39,203 bases of DNA from Lingula anatina (lineage: Eukaryota; Brachiopoda; Lingulata; Lingulida; Lingulidae): positions 9,142 to 48,344 of the forward strand of contig NW_019775817.1 in the NCBI RefSeq assembly GCF_001039355.2, read 5' to 3'. The notes under the pieces were generated by a model. The model was given only the letters and a program-made list of their open reading frames with translations. It was not told where the DNA came from and searched no databases. Shown in pieces: positions 23,451-34,400 of the stretch. The translations under genes were made by a program, and so were the position numbers. Position 1 is the stretch's first letter. Every line of letters begins with the position of its first letter.

Positions 23451-23562
23451 AGGTTCCCTATGTTGCGCACGTGCGCAAGCGTCTCGATTCCATGGCCCCG
23501 TATCTCGAAAGAATCGGTTATGGAATCAAGACACTTGCGCACGTGCGCAACATAGCGAACCT
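23451..23562. repeat. GC-rich cruciform-forming inverted repeat
   Basis: Arms at 23451-23493 and 23520-23562 are inverted and almost identical. Each contains the 16-base palindrome TTGCGCACGTGCGCAA (23463-23478 and 23535-23550). A second small inverted pair (ccgtatctcgaaag / ctttcgagatacgg) overlaps it at 23498-23574. Confidence 0.88.
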
Positions 23563-24079
23563 TTCGAGATACGGAGCCCTGGAAACAAAACCTACTGACC
23601 TGTTATACCAACATATTACATAAAGGGTGTGGGCAACTGAAAGCCAGGGCCAGTAATAAGTGCACGAGTTCTTCATGCAGAAACACACAGAAAATCACTT
23701 GTTCATGCATAAAACCAACTATGGACAATAAAGTATTCTTTATGCTGACAAAGGATGATAAAAACTGTTATATTCTTATTCGTTTCACTTAATCGTATAT
23801 AAATCATTTATTGTCTAATAACTCGCAACGAAAACACCCACACACCGCATCAAATTCAAATCATTTTATTTCGTTAACCGTTGCTAAGAGCTGCTGCATG
23901 CCTGTCTGCGTCGACCACAAAGAACGGGTAATTTTATTCAATTTTAATTTTGATTAAAAATGACAACAATAAAATTCCTTTAAAAAAAATTACCATAATA
24001 ACAGATTGAGAATGACCACGAATTATGAATCTGATTAAAATAATGTATTTTACATCTTAAAATGTTGCTATATTTAGAG

Positions 24080-25000
24080 ACACTCGACTCCTTTTGAAAA
24101 AACTCTCATACATGTCTTTTGTTTTATCTGAAATCCAACGTCCGTGCTTTTTAAACAAATGATCTTTTTCTCCAAAATTTGCTGTAGCTATCATTCCTCT
24201 GCACGCACACTATGTAAACCAAACTTTTTTTAATACCTAATATTTTTAACTTCTCTTAAATAACTGCTCTTATTCTTGTTTACGACAATTTCCCATTTTT
24301 TTACGTAACATTGCTTTTTGGATTTCTTTAAATAAGTAACTGTTCTTAATATATAATTATCTGAATTCTTCAATACTACCTACTTCTAAATTTCTCTTTA
24401 ACGTGTAGATTTTACTGTTTTAGCAACTTAAACAGTAGCTCCGTCCCTGTAAATGTCAGTTTTTACTTATTTCTATAAACATTTTAAAATCTCTTAATAT
24501 TGCATACTTCACTGTATCTTAACAAACTTGCAAATGATATTAAGTATATACCAACATCTCGTAAATCTGCTAAACTATAATTTGATTTGACAACTATTTC
24601 CTTTTTACTGTTTTATTGCATTAAATTCTCTTTGACGCTTCAACAATATTAATAATCATATGATTATCGCAAGAATTTGCATTTATACATATTTCATGTG
24701 CCCATTTTAAACCCCAATTAACGTCTTTAATCGTTCCTGATTTACAATACTGTTGTATAAAACTAAAACATGTTAAGTGCAATGTCATGCTTGTAAGCTG
24801 GAAAAATATTTACTTCTACAAAATTACTCGCCCATTGTTCTCTGAAATACATAGGAGTATTTGCATACGGCATTTTCTGCTCACAAATGTTCCAACACCT
24901 GTGGTAAATTTGCAGCCAAAATCTTTGGTGATGTGCCCTGTGCCTTTCTCAACTTTGTCCATATCTCCGTTCTGAAAATCTGCAATAAAAATGAATGTTT
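24080..25000 (-). pseudogene. Tyrosine recombinase fragment of the DIRS-like element
   Basis: The minus strand shows the conserved parts of a YR catalytic domain: an arginine block reading GIYLISFASLLRYSEV (24505-24550), then H-S-V-R at 24203-24214, then FKKHGRWISDKTKDMYE ending at the candidate catalytic tyrosine codon at 24108-24110. A frameshift follows H-S-V-R. The R...HxxR...H...Y series is strong evidence for the family. Confidence 0.75.
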
Positions 25001-25259
25001 GCATTAAAACCGAAAATGAATTTCTATGCTACTTATCTCTTATCATCATCTCTAAGCTCGATCTATTTCATTATGGTAACTTCACCATTCCACATTCACT
25101 TTACAATTCCTCTTTTCAAATATGTCTAATAAAACATTTCTGTCTGTCATGTAATCATTGGATTATTTGCAATTTTGAAATCTAATCACATTAAGAGTAT
25201 ATCGAACTCGATCTCATCTCAATTCTGCCTTTAACTTCAAACTGATACAAAATCCCCAT

Positions 25260-25685
25260 TCATATAATTAAATCACATCTAGATTCATATCAAATCACAT
25301 ATTGATTCATATATTGGATCACATCTCAATTCATATCGAATCACATCTTGATTCGCATCGAATCACATCTTGATTAGTATTGAATCACACCTCAATTCAT
25401 ATTGAATCACAGCTCAATTCATATCTAATCACATCTGGATTTGTATCGAATCACATCTTGATTTGTATCGAATCACATCAAATATCATCTCTATTTATAT
25501 CGAACCACATCTCAATTCGTATCGAATCACATCTTAATTCATAACAAATCACGTTTCACTTCATATAGAACCACATCTCAGTTTGCATTGAATCACATCA
25601 TGATTCATATCAAATCACATTTCATTTCATATCGAACCACATCACGATTCGCATCGAATCACATCTCGATTCCATTATCATCCAA
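25260..25685 (+). repeat. Minisatellite of 22-24 bp units inside the DIRS-like element
   Basis: About 18 diverged units of the type TCGAATCACATCT-ATTCATA, between the YR and RT parts. It is likely a later expansion. Confidence 0.85.
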
Positions 25686-26339
25686 ATTGTCATTGATCAT
25701 TATCTCATTATGTCTTCTTCATAAATGATTTCAATACATGCAAATCTTTTGTAACTAATATCATGATCCATTGAGAATCCGTCAAATCAGATTTACTCAT
25801 GCTCCATTGCATTTTACTTTTAATAATTTTATTTTTAATAATAATTATTTGCCACATTGCCTTTCGCTCTCATTAATTTTATCAAAACAAACCTCGTTTT
25901 ACTCTCTTCCCTGTACATTTCTATCTCGCTATGTAATTTTCAACCGTTTTATTTTCTTCTAAATTCGATCTCGATCTAATCATTTTATACAAAGCAATTT
26001 CACTATTGCCAGAATTCGATTCTTGAATTATTTGATTCTATATTATACCTTTTTGTTATCGCTGTTTGCAAATGTCCATTCTTAAAAGCTATGATATCTT
26101 TAACATACCATTTCCTGTAACTTAGACCAAAATGTTGGCGATTTCCAATCTGGTAAAACTAAAATACCTTTTAATTTGCAAAATAATACATGATTTGTAA
26201 CATTTGGCACTAACACCAATTACTTTCATCTGACAAATCCTGTAAATACGCATCATCAGCTTCTGTATTTTAGTTCTTAAATTTTGAATTAAAACAAGTT
26301 ACCTAAATTTTGTAAATGACTGCAATGAAATAAGTAACG

Positions 26340-26770
26340 ACTTATATTGCCTCCATGTTGAGCTCTGCTTTTTCTCAATATCTGATCACATTTTGTGACA
26401 AATGTCAAAACTCTATCAAAACAAATAACCAAAGTGTGTGTGTTCGCCTGCATCTGAAAACCCCAGTATTTTTGGTACAACATTCCCGAACATGTCTCTA
26501 CGATTTAGTCTGTCTATATCCGACATGCAACATTTTAATTCATTGAGAATATTCAGATTTTATTTTCTCTTTCCAAATGTATGGATTCACGTGTCTTAAA
26601 TCAAGTACTGCCGTTAGAAGTAACCCTTAACGTATTTACCACCTTTGAGATTTCTTTCACTTCTCAAATTCTAACAAATTTTAACAAATCTTTTATGTCT
26701 TTGATGACAAATTCTGTGTTTTCGAGAGATGGTTTGTTATTCTTGATAAGTGAATCCGACGGAGTCTAAA
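26340..26770 (-). pseudogene. Reverse transcriptase/RNase H fragment of the DIRS-like element
   Basis: In two frames the minus strand reads NNKPSLENTEFVIKDIKDLL, later VLDLRHVNPYIWKEKI (26560-26610), and near 26348-26368 the word QSSTW. The LDLRHVN block is characteristic of DIRS/Ngaro and related Ty3-like RTs, and a QSSTWRE motif is common in their RNase H region. Several stops interrupt it. Confidence 0.65.
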
Positions 26771-26802
26771 TAAATGGAATGATTTATCCATTTTTGAATA
26801 CG

Positions 26803-26908
26803 TACTGCAAGAAAACGAAGTAGATACTCCAGCGCAGTAGACTACTGCAATCATACTGCAAACCGCAGTAGACTAGTGCAATCATACTGTAAACATGCTT
26901 CAAATCTG
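26803..26908. mobile_element. Truncated GCAGTAG-family MITE abutting the duplicated ligand segment
   Basis: It matches the right-hand end of the 5001-5315 element in inverse orientation and stops at caaatctg, one base before the duplicated ligand exon sequence starts. Confidence 0.75.
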
Positions 26909-27114
26909 TGGTGGGGGTTGTGATTCACCTTCATCGACATGACGGCGGCAAAGCATCTACCGGGGAAACGACCGCCCTTTTGAGCAAACCGATAGACATG
27001 GTTCAAATCGTTGATTTAGAGAACAGGTACTGTGGTCCGGCAAATATGTGTGCACCAGACTCAGATATCAGGAACCAAATAGGAAACTGCACCATATTTC
27101 AAGTATTGAAATGA
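26907..27114 (+). pseudogene. Truncated copy of TNF ligand exon 1
   Basis: It encodes a near copy of ligand residues 100-166 (from the end of the transmembrane helix to FQVLK), with changes such as I130V, E138R, G140C and G149D. The last codon before the donor is TGA instead of TGG, so even if spliced it would stop. It lacks a start, the cytoplasmic part and most of the helix. Confidence 0.85.
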
Positions 27115-27826
27115 GTAATTGAATCATAATGTAGTCTAAATTTTCCTAATAAACAGGAAGGGGCTATTTGTAATTTCAAAAATACCTTGCTGATTTAAAG
27201 TAACGTAGCCCCAATCTTTTTACCTCCTTTTTTGTCATCTAAATTAGACTAAGACTGGGTCCCCATCCCTAGATTGATCCATCTGGATCGCTCTATCTCC
27301 CTTTGGATTCTTACAAAATACTGTCAACCTAACTGGTTTAAATGTCTGTCACGCCTATCGAATCAGCTAGGGGTATCCCCTAACAGCTTTGCTAGGCGTG
27401 ACAGACACTTAAGCCTGTTAAGCTTGATAACATTTTAGTGAGACTCCCAAGGGAGCTAGATCGATCCACATATTTGTGGGAATGGTCCTTTATTCTGTGA
27501 TTTTACATTTGTCATCCGAGTTACTCATGTTAAAAAGAAAGAGGAAGTAAAATATTACGCAAAGAGTTGACGTACTACTTTAAAAATCCCAGTTATTATA
27601 GTGCTGTTGTTTTAACATTGAAACGTTGAATCATAACGTTGATAGGACGTTGGGTAAACATTGGATCTGAAAGTTGACTCAAACTCAGATAACAACGTTG
27701 TATTAACGACAGATAACAACATTATATCAACCCTAGTTGTCAGACAACATTCTTGAATGAAAAGACATTGAAATGACCTGAGAGTAGGGTATAAAGTTAA
27801 AATAAGTTAAAATTTCCAAGGTTAGA

Positions 27827-27830
<4 letters not shown>

Positions 27831-27904
<74 letters not shown>
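27831..27904 (+). repeat. (TA)n(TG)n microsatellite
   Basis: About 18 TA units followed by about 18 TG units. The duplicate locus (31374-31402) has only a short TA run. Confidence 0.95.
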
Positions 27905-27908
<4 letters not shown>

Positions 27909-28117
27909 AAGGTCACAGTCACCTCAACCTGTCTATGTATAACAGGTTACCAAGGACTGTTAAGAGCTTGTCCATAAGAGAACCAGCCCAGGGTGGCAAG
28001 CACAGTTATAAATCTGTATGCTTTCCCAGAAATGGTAGCTTCTCTTGATTCTCCCTTTAACATTAATGTTTTGTTGGTAATTCTCCAACCTATCCGTATC
28101 TCTCAAATTATTATCGA

Positions 28118-28722
28118 TCATATACTTATCTTATAATTTTGATTTGCTCGTCTTGCTTCTATTAGTTCTGTATCTCTCACTACCTGTATCTTCTCTTTCC
28201 CGAGTTGTTTGTCCGTATGTTCTTTCACGTAGAGGCACTGTACCCTGGGTTTGATATCTGCTTGTGCAGAACCCCCTCCAATAGCCATATTTCCCGCAGG
28301 CAAATCACTTGTCGTTTTGATTTGGGCATCTTTCTCTCCGAAAAAGAAAATATCCTCTGTCAGAAACACCTCCAAAATTGACTCGTTCAGTTTAAATCCT
28401 TTTACTGCTTTCCAACCTGATTTTTACTTCTCTGCTGTTGTTATGAGTTTATTATGCTTTTGTAAAATGTCAATGCTTTCTTTCAATACCTTACGGTCTT
28501 CTTTTACCTTCTCATTCTTAATTAACATATCTGTTTTTTTTAATGTTTTCAATTACTTCGGTATTTGTTTCTAACTGTTTTTGATTTCCCGTAAATTACG
28601 ATTTTTGCTATACCGTCTTGACCTTTTTGTATTGGCTTTGACTTTCTTTTGCGTGTTCTCTTTTCAACTATTTGAATTGTTTTACCCATGTAGGTTTTTA
28701 ACAACGAGAACGTGTCTGCCAT
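28118..28722 (-). pseudogene. Gag-like ORF of the DIRS-like element (broken)
   Basis: It starts at MADTFSLLKTYMGK and continues, after a frameshift, as a lysine/glutamate-rich coiled-coil-like stretch, a stop and an 85-residue open frame. No nucleic-acid binding motif is clear. It is called gag from its place upstream of the RT and its coiled-coil character. Confidence 0.4.
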
Positions 28723-29381
28723 ATTTCCGACTGAACTGATTTCATTTACATCACCTGTCCTTTTTTATGTCTCTTCGTTCCCTCTTCTTTATCGTCTACC
28801 ACCAAATCTACAAAATCTCTGCTCTCTCGTTTGTCGGAATCTTAATTCACTATCCGAATCTGACTCCTGCCTCCTTTTTTACCACATTCGCGCTTTACTT
28901 CACAAGTCTGACGCAGACGACTGAAACAGTCTAGAATGAAAACTACTCGTCTCGCTATTCCTTTTATACTAATGCGCAATGCTCAATCTGCGCATCTCAA
29001 ATTCCCCGCCTTATGAACTCATTTCCTCACCTGACTCGCTTCTCTAACACATTTACGTTGACTCATGAAACGACAATAAATTCATTTCTCTGAACGCCGT
29101 CTACTCTCCGCCATCACAAGTTCTGAAACGATGCTTACTGTCTAGCCAGCGAAAAGAGTCGATGAAAGGGGCCAGCCAGACACTGGTATCCGGTAATTTG
29201 ACTGAATTTAGAGTCAGATTGACTCCATGAGAGCCAGGGGTGATTGACTCTGATAAGAGAGTCTAAAGATTCTGATAGTTGGGTAACATGAGCCTTATAT
29301 AGGATTCAAATTAACTCTATGAGGGTCAAGGGGTGCTGGACTCTGACTAGAGAGACAAAAAATCCCAACTTTATTCTCAGT

Positions 29382-30115
29382 GGTTGTATTTTGATTTACC
29401 TATGTGAGAGGCCATATAAAGGCCACAGTATTTTACAACAGAGGTGAGTGTTTAATAAGTGCTTGGCTGACCTAGTTATGAAGACGCAAAAACAAGCGAC
29501 ACTGGGAATTTTATCCAAAATGCTCAATGAACCATCTCAATGTGCGTGTGAGTACTCACGAACCATAAATGTTTACTGACATTCATTCATATATCATCAA
29601 GCTACAACATATCTGTCATACTTACTGTCTCTTTGACAACTTCAGCGGCAGCAACAGCCTCCTCTCCTGCGACAGTGTGACCTACGCACTACCAAGGTGT
29701 TACTACGCGTTATATCATTGCGTCACTTAGTGCAAAGTTAAAAGGCAATGTTTGGATATATTGGGGTCATGAAAGTAACTGCTTTTTTGCATAGATATAG
29801 TTATAGAAAATATACATATCAAACATAGCTTTATGACTCAAGGACGTCTACTGCATACAGACAAGCGTTACCTTTCTTGACACGGAAAAGAGCATGTGAC
29901 CATGTTTGAACAATGATAAGAAAAGTGAATTTGCTGGTAAATACCAGGTGTATTGATTCGAATTGACAGACCAAAGGTAACATCTAAATAAATGAACACG
30001 CCGGGATTATAAGTGGGTTGTGAATTATTTATTTTCAAAAAAGTCTTATACTGCAAAAGGACTGTCACTCCAAAACGCCATTTGATAAAACGAAGCAGTC
30101 CCGTTTCTGACGGTG
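29382..30115. promoter_or_regulatory. Upstream region and probable 5' UTR of the TNF ligand
   Basis: The promoter should lie here, but I cannot define a TATA box or a named factor site with confidence. An in-frame stop at 30086-30088 separates this sequence from the ATG at 30116. Confidence 0.35.
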
Positions 30116-30616
30116 ATGAATTTTCATGGTTGTCATCACCAATTTCGACGTCCACGTGAATACGACGAGCCCCCGCTGCCAGCGTCGTCACAGTACTCGG
30201 ACCAGTCCACGACCACTGACGGTCTGTACGCCTCCATCAGACCTTCTAACATCACCAATGTAGGCCCGGCCTCGTTTGACGACTTCAGTGAGGATGATAA
30301 TAGTCACGAAGAGCAGCATACATCTCATTTCCATGGGAAACTAAAGCGGTTGCGTTTTTACCTCATGGTGATGTTCATTATGTGGTGTTTACAGATGTTA
30401 GCCATAGTTGTGGTGGGGGCTGTGATTCACCTTCATCGACATGACGGCGGCAAAGCATCTACCGGGGAAACGACCGCTCTTTTGAGCAAACCGATAGACA
30501 TGATTCAAAGCCTTGATTTAGAGAACGAGTACGGTGGTCCGGCAAATATGTGTGCACCAGGCTCAGATATCAGGAACCAAATAGGAAACTGCACCATATT
30601 TCAAGTATTGAAATGG
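30116..30616 (+). CDS. Ligand exon 1: cytoplasmic part, membrane anchor, proximal stalk
   Basis: The ATG at 30116 is the first after an in-frame stop; an upstream GTG at 30113 is not a likely start. The exon ends at K-W|gtaatt in phase 0. It codes for residues 1-167, including FYLMVMFIMWCLQMLAIVVV in the anchor. Confidence 0.88.
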
Positions 30617-31375
30617 GTAATTAAATCATAATGTAGTCTAAATTTTCCTAATAAACAGGAAGGGGCTATTTGTAATTTCAAAAATACCTTGCTGATTTAA
30701 AGTAACGTAGCCCCAATCGTTTTACCTCCTTTTTTGTCATCTAAATTAGACTAAGACTGGGTCCCCATCCCTAGATTGATCCATCTGGATCGATCTATCT
30801 CCCTTTGGATTCTTACAAAATACTGTCAACCTAACCGGTTTAAATGTCTATCACGCCTATCGAATCAGCTAGGGGTATCCCCTAACAGCTTTACTAGGCG
30901 TTACAGACATTTAAACCTGTTAAGCTTGATAACATTTTAGTGAGACTCCCCAGGGATCTAGATCGATCCACATATTTGTGGGAATGGTCCTTTATTCTGT
31001 GATTTTACAGAGCCATTTGTCATCCGAGTTACTCATGTTAAAAAAAAGAGGAAGTAAAATATTACGCAAAGAGTTGACGTACTACTTTAAAAATCCCAGT
31101 TATTTTAGTGCAGTGGAAAGGTATCCCAGCAGGCAAAATATGTTGTTTTAGCATTGAAACAACGTTGAATCATAACGTTGATAAAACGTTGGGTAAACAT
31201 TGGATTTGAAAGTTGACTCAACCTCAGATAACAACGTTGTATTAACGACAGATAACAACATTGAATCAGCCCCAGTTGTCAGACAACATTCTTGCATGAA
31301 AAGACATTGAAATGACCTGAGGGTAGGGTATAAAAGTATGACCTTTAAGTTAAAATGTCCAAGATTAGATTACGA

Positions 31376-31406
<31 letters not shown>

Positions 31407-34400
31407 TACAAGGTCACAGTCACCTCAACATGTCTATATATAACAAATTACCAAGAACTGTTAAATTTATTAATTCACTCCAACTTATTTATCCTAGTGC
31501 TGACCTTTCAAGGAGTTCAGTTTATTGGAATGTATTTCTGAATAACAAGTTAAGAAAATTCACTAGTTTAATAAAGACACAAAACAACTGTCACTTTTAC
31601 TTTAAACACTTTTTTGATTATTTTGATACATTTAGTTACAGTTTTGATAAACAAAGTATCACGTTTTCAACAATTAATATTTTAAAATACAATCCATGTC
31701 TGCAAGGTTGTGTCATTGACCAAAATACAACGTTGAGTCAACGTTAGTTAGGCGGCTAAGCCAAACAATTGTGCAAAAGTTGATAAAAGCATTTAACTTT
31801 CCACGATGAATGACCACTGGGTGTTCGTCTATTTTAGATCGGGGGGGGGGGGGGGCAACTCTAAAATTCATTAGTACCCGGATGAGCAGCTTTCTTAAAT
31901 ATGCTGATTCAGCATTTTAGGTACATTCAGAATTCACGTAAATGAGCACTGCCGGCGGTTATTATGATAACATGAATACATTTGAGAAACATACACTTTG
32001 TGTGCACATCTATTACAGAAATGATGACGCCATGATTACGTCACTGGGTGATATTGCCCAATACCAAATGACGAATATCCACTAACTCCTATATGCCAAA
32101 TAGTCGAACCCTGCAATGATCTTTCCCGTAAACATTTAATACAGAAATGCATACTTTAGGGCTAGAAAGGTAAAGTTGGCTTGGTTTCTTCTTCCGAGAC
32201 TTTGAGCATTTTCAATATGACTGTCAATTTTTGAGGGTTTAATAGAAAAACAACCAACAGTCGACAGATATACTTTATTTGTGAATGTATTTCCTGTGGG
32301 AAGAACACGGTAGGATAATTAACTGCATACGAGCACGTTTCTGTTATTGAAAAATCAAAATGGCCGCCAACGCATACAGCATATGATGAAGTATAGCAGT
32401 AAAATCAGTCTATCAGTGGTGTAACTAGTGGTATATTCTACGCCCTCGATTTTTCGGTTCATTTTGATTTCTAATTAGCCATGATCCTTATCTATCATTA
32501 TCAGCTTGTTTGACATTCAAAAATAAAAAAGAAAAAGAATGAAAAAAATTAAGAAAAATTTTCAAAGGAGGGGGGTGTGAATAAAAATATTAAAAAAAAA
32601 TAACATAAAAATGTATGTAAAATTCACTTATTTTGGTACTTTCTTTTTGGTGGGAGTCTGAACTGCTGGAGCACGTGGATTTTAATGCAAATTTAACATT
32701 CAGTCGTCAGTTGTTACTATCTCAGCCATGTGAATACATTTTGCTCTTTCAAGGCTAGACATAAGCATATTTCACTCAGTTGCTAATGGACGCAACCAAA
32801 CCACCAGGTCTCCCGCTGACGATCTTCTTTTAAAGAGGCCCCTGAACAAATATGAAAATTTCCTTCTCGTCTCCCTCGGATCGCTAACGATCTCCCTCTG
32901 ACGATATTCAAATTGCCTTCTCGTTTAGCTTGGATTCATAATTATCTCGAAACTATCTCTATCTTCTGCTGATGAAGTCCCTACAACGAATATGAAAATA
33001 ATATGGTGGCTGATTCGTATGGTGGCTGATTCGGGACATCGTGCTATTGCATCGTGCCATCGTGGTATCGCATCGTGCTATCGTGATATCGCACCGTGCT
33101 ATCGTGATATCGCAATAACGCGTCCCATTACGAATCGATATATCGATGTCTCGAATCAGTCACTATAGTAAAGCCTCGGTCACAACCGGACGCACGAATT
33201 TCAGGATCGCACCTCTCCTGCGATTTTTGGGCGTTGCGAAGGCCGTGGAGGTCGTAGAGGTAGAGGAAATTCTGCTTTGTGAGTCGCAAGGGCCACAGGA
33301 GATATCCTTTCAAGCAGGGACGCCAATTGCAAGGAGCGGTGGTCACGGAAATTGTACTCATTTCTTGAGTTTGTCTTGCTTCCTGTGCACGTGGGACACC
33401 CTCACCACTTACGAAGGGAATGCAACGTACGGCGAAAGTAGTGCCCTTTTGAGTCAGTTTTGCTTCACACTTGCCCCACACGTTTGTGCTGACGTACTGA
33501 CGGCGTACGTCAGTTTTGCTTCCTGTTCTCCTCTTCTTTCTTCTTCCTCTTCCCTTGTTTCTACCATGTAAGCTTCTTTCTCCTGCCTTTTGGAGGCATA
33601 TTAGAAACTCAATTGAGCAAACATTTGAAAATTTTTGAAAATTGTTGTTCACGTTACACAGTCGACGTTCATAGTAAAGACACAATCGTGCGTCGTGAGC
33701 AAGCCTTTTAAATACCAGGCGTGAGGGTGACGCACGTGCGTAGCATTCCCGGTGTGTCCTCGACTTTGTTCGTTAGTTTTGAGGGCGTGCACCTTAAGCC
33801 TAGGTCGCAACTAAGTTTTGGACGCACGGTTTTTAGGTTCCTTGCGTCCGGCTAGGACGTAGCTAGATCGCACGTAGCGGCTGTTGATCATGTCGAAAAG
33901 TTTCTACGTGCTGTTTGCGACCTCCAAAAGTCGCACGATGGACGTGCTCCTCACGCACGAACTCCCACGTTTTCCCCATTTTTTTGGCCGTAGACCACAC
34001 GTAGCCCGCACGTTCGGTTGGGACATAGGCTTTACTCAACACGCAAAAGGCATTTACTCCTTCATAGCTTGCGACGTGCGTCTTGCACAACGCGCGCCTC
34101 TCTTGCTAACTCCGTGCAAGGGGAGCAAGTTACGCTTGCGGCCTCGCTGTTCGCAGGCCGTTCGTAAAATCTTTTAAACTTGTCCAACATCCTCCGCACG
34201 TGCTTACGGGCTGTCTGCGAACTCGAAATTTCGTTAGAAGGACGTGCGTGCCCAGCAGACAAACAACATTGATTCACCGTTGGGTGGGAAGTGAGATTCT
34301 GCTCAAAATTTGTACGCAAGCAGCCCGTAGGAGCCCGTACTGCCGGTTGTGACCGTGGCTTAAATTCGGTTTGTCGGCTGAAACTGATCGTAGTTGCTGC

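Larger units (their letters stand above)
26907..27962 (+). repeat. Segmental duplicate of ligand exon 1 end plus intron 1 start
   Basis: It matches 30409 to about 31461 at high identity over about 1.05 kb. The main differences are a loss of about 30 bp near 27610 (relative to 31112-31141) and a much longer (TA)n(TG)n tract. The left break is inside the coding exon and the right break is inside a mobile element. Confidence 0.9.
24080..28960 (-). mobile_element. Decayed DIRS-like tyrosine-recombinase retrotransposon, interrupted
   Basis: Three protein parts lie in order on the minus strand: a gag-like part (28722 down to about 28118), a reverse transcriptase/RNase H part (about 26770 to 26340) and a tyrosine recombinase part (about 25000 to 24080). 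That order is the one used by DIRS/Ngaro-type elements. All three have stops and frameshifts, so the element is dead. It is split between gag and RT by a block (about 26800-28060) that includes a copy of ligand exon 1 sequence. The exact ends were not found. Confidence 0.7.
23042..29381. mobile_element. Possible large element, or two related ends, with GACTC subterminal arrays
   Basis: The left end reads actgagaataaaatcgg and the inverted right end reads actgagaataaagttgg. Inside each is an array of GACTC/GAGTC words with 'tgacc/ggtca' variants (23060-23260 and 29200-29360). If these are the two ends of one 6.3-kb element, the DIRS-like element and the ligand duplicate sit inside it. Two separate MITE copies in opposite orientation would look the same. 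Confidence 0.4.

Noticed and set aside
26907-27114. A second functional TNF ligand gene
   Set aside because: Only the end of exon 1 is present, with a stop at the splice site, no start or anchor, and no copy of the TNF-domain exons downstream.
30113-30115. GTG as ligand start
   Set aside because: The ATG at 30116 directly follows and is the first ATG after an in-frame stop; eukaryotic GTG starts are rare.
33128-33685. Open frames of 185 and 141 codons on opposite strands
   Set aside because: They overlap each other inside the GC-rich Harbinger-like element, begin near its terminus and show no domain. Long frames here follow from base composition.
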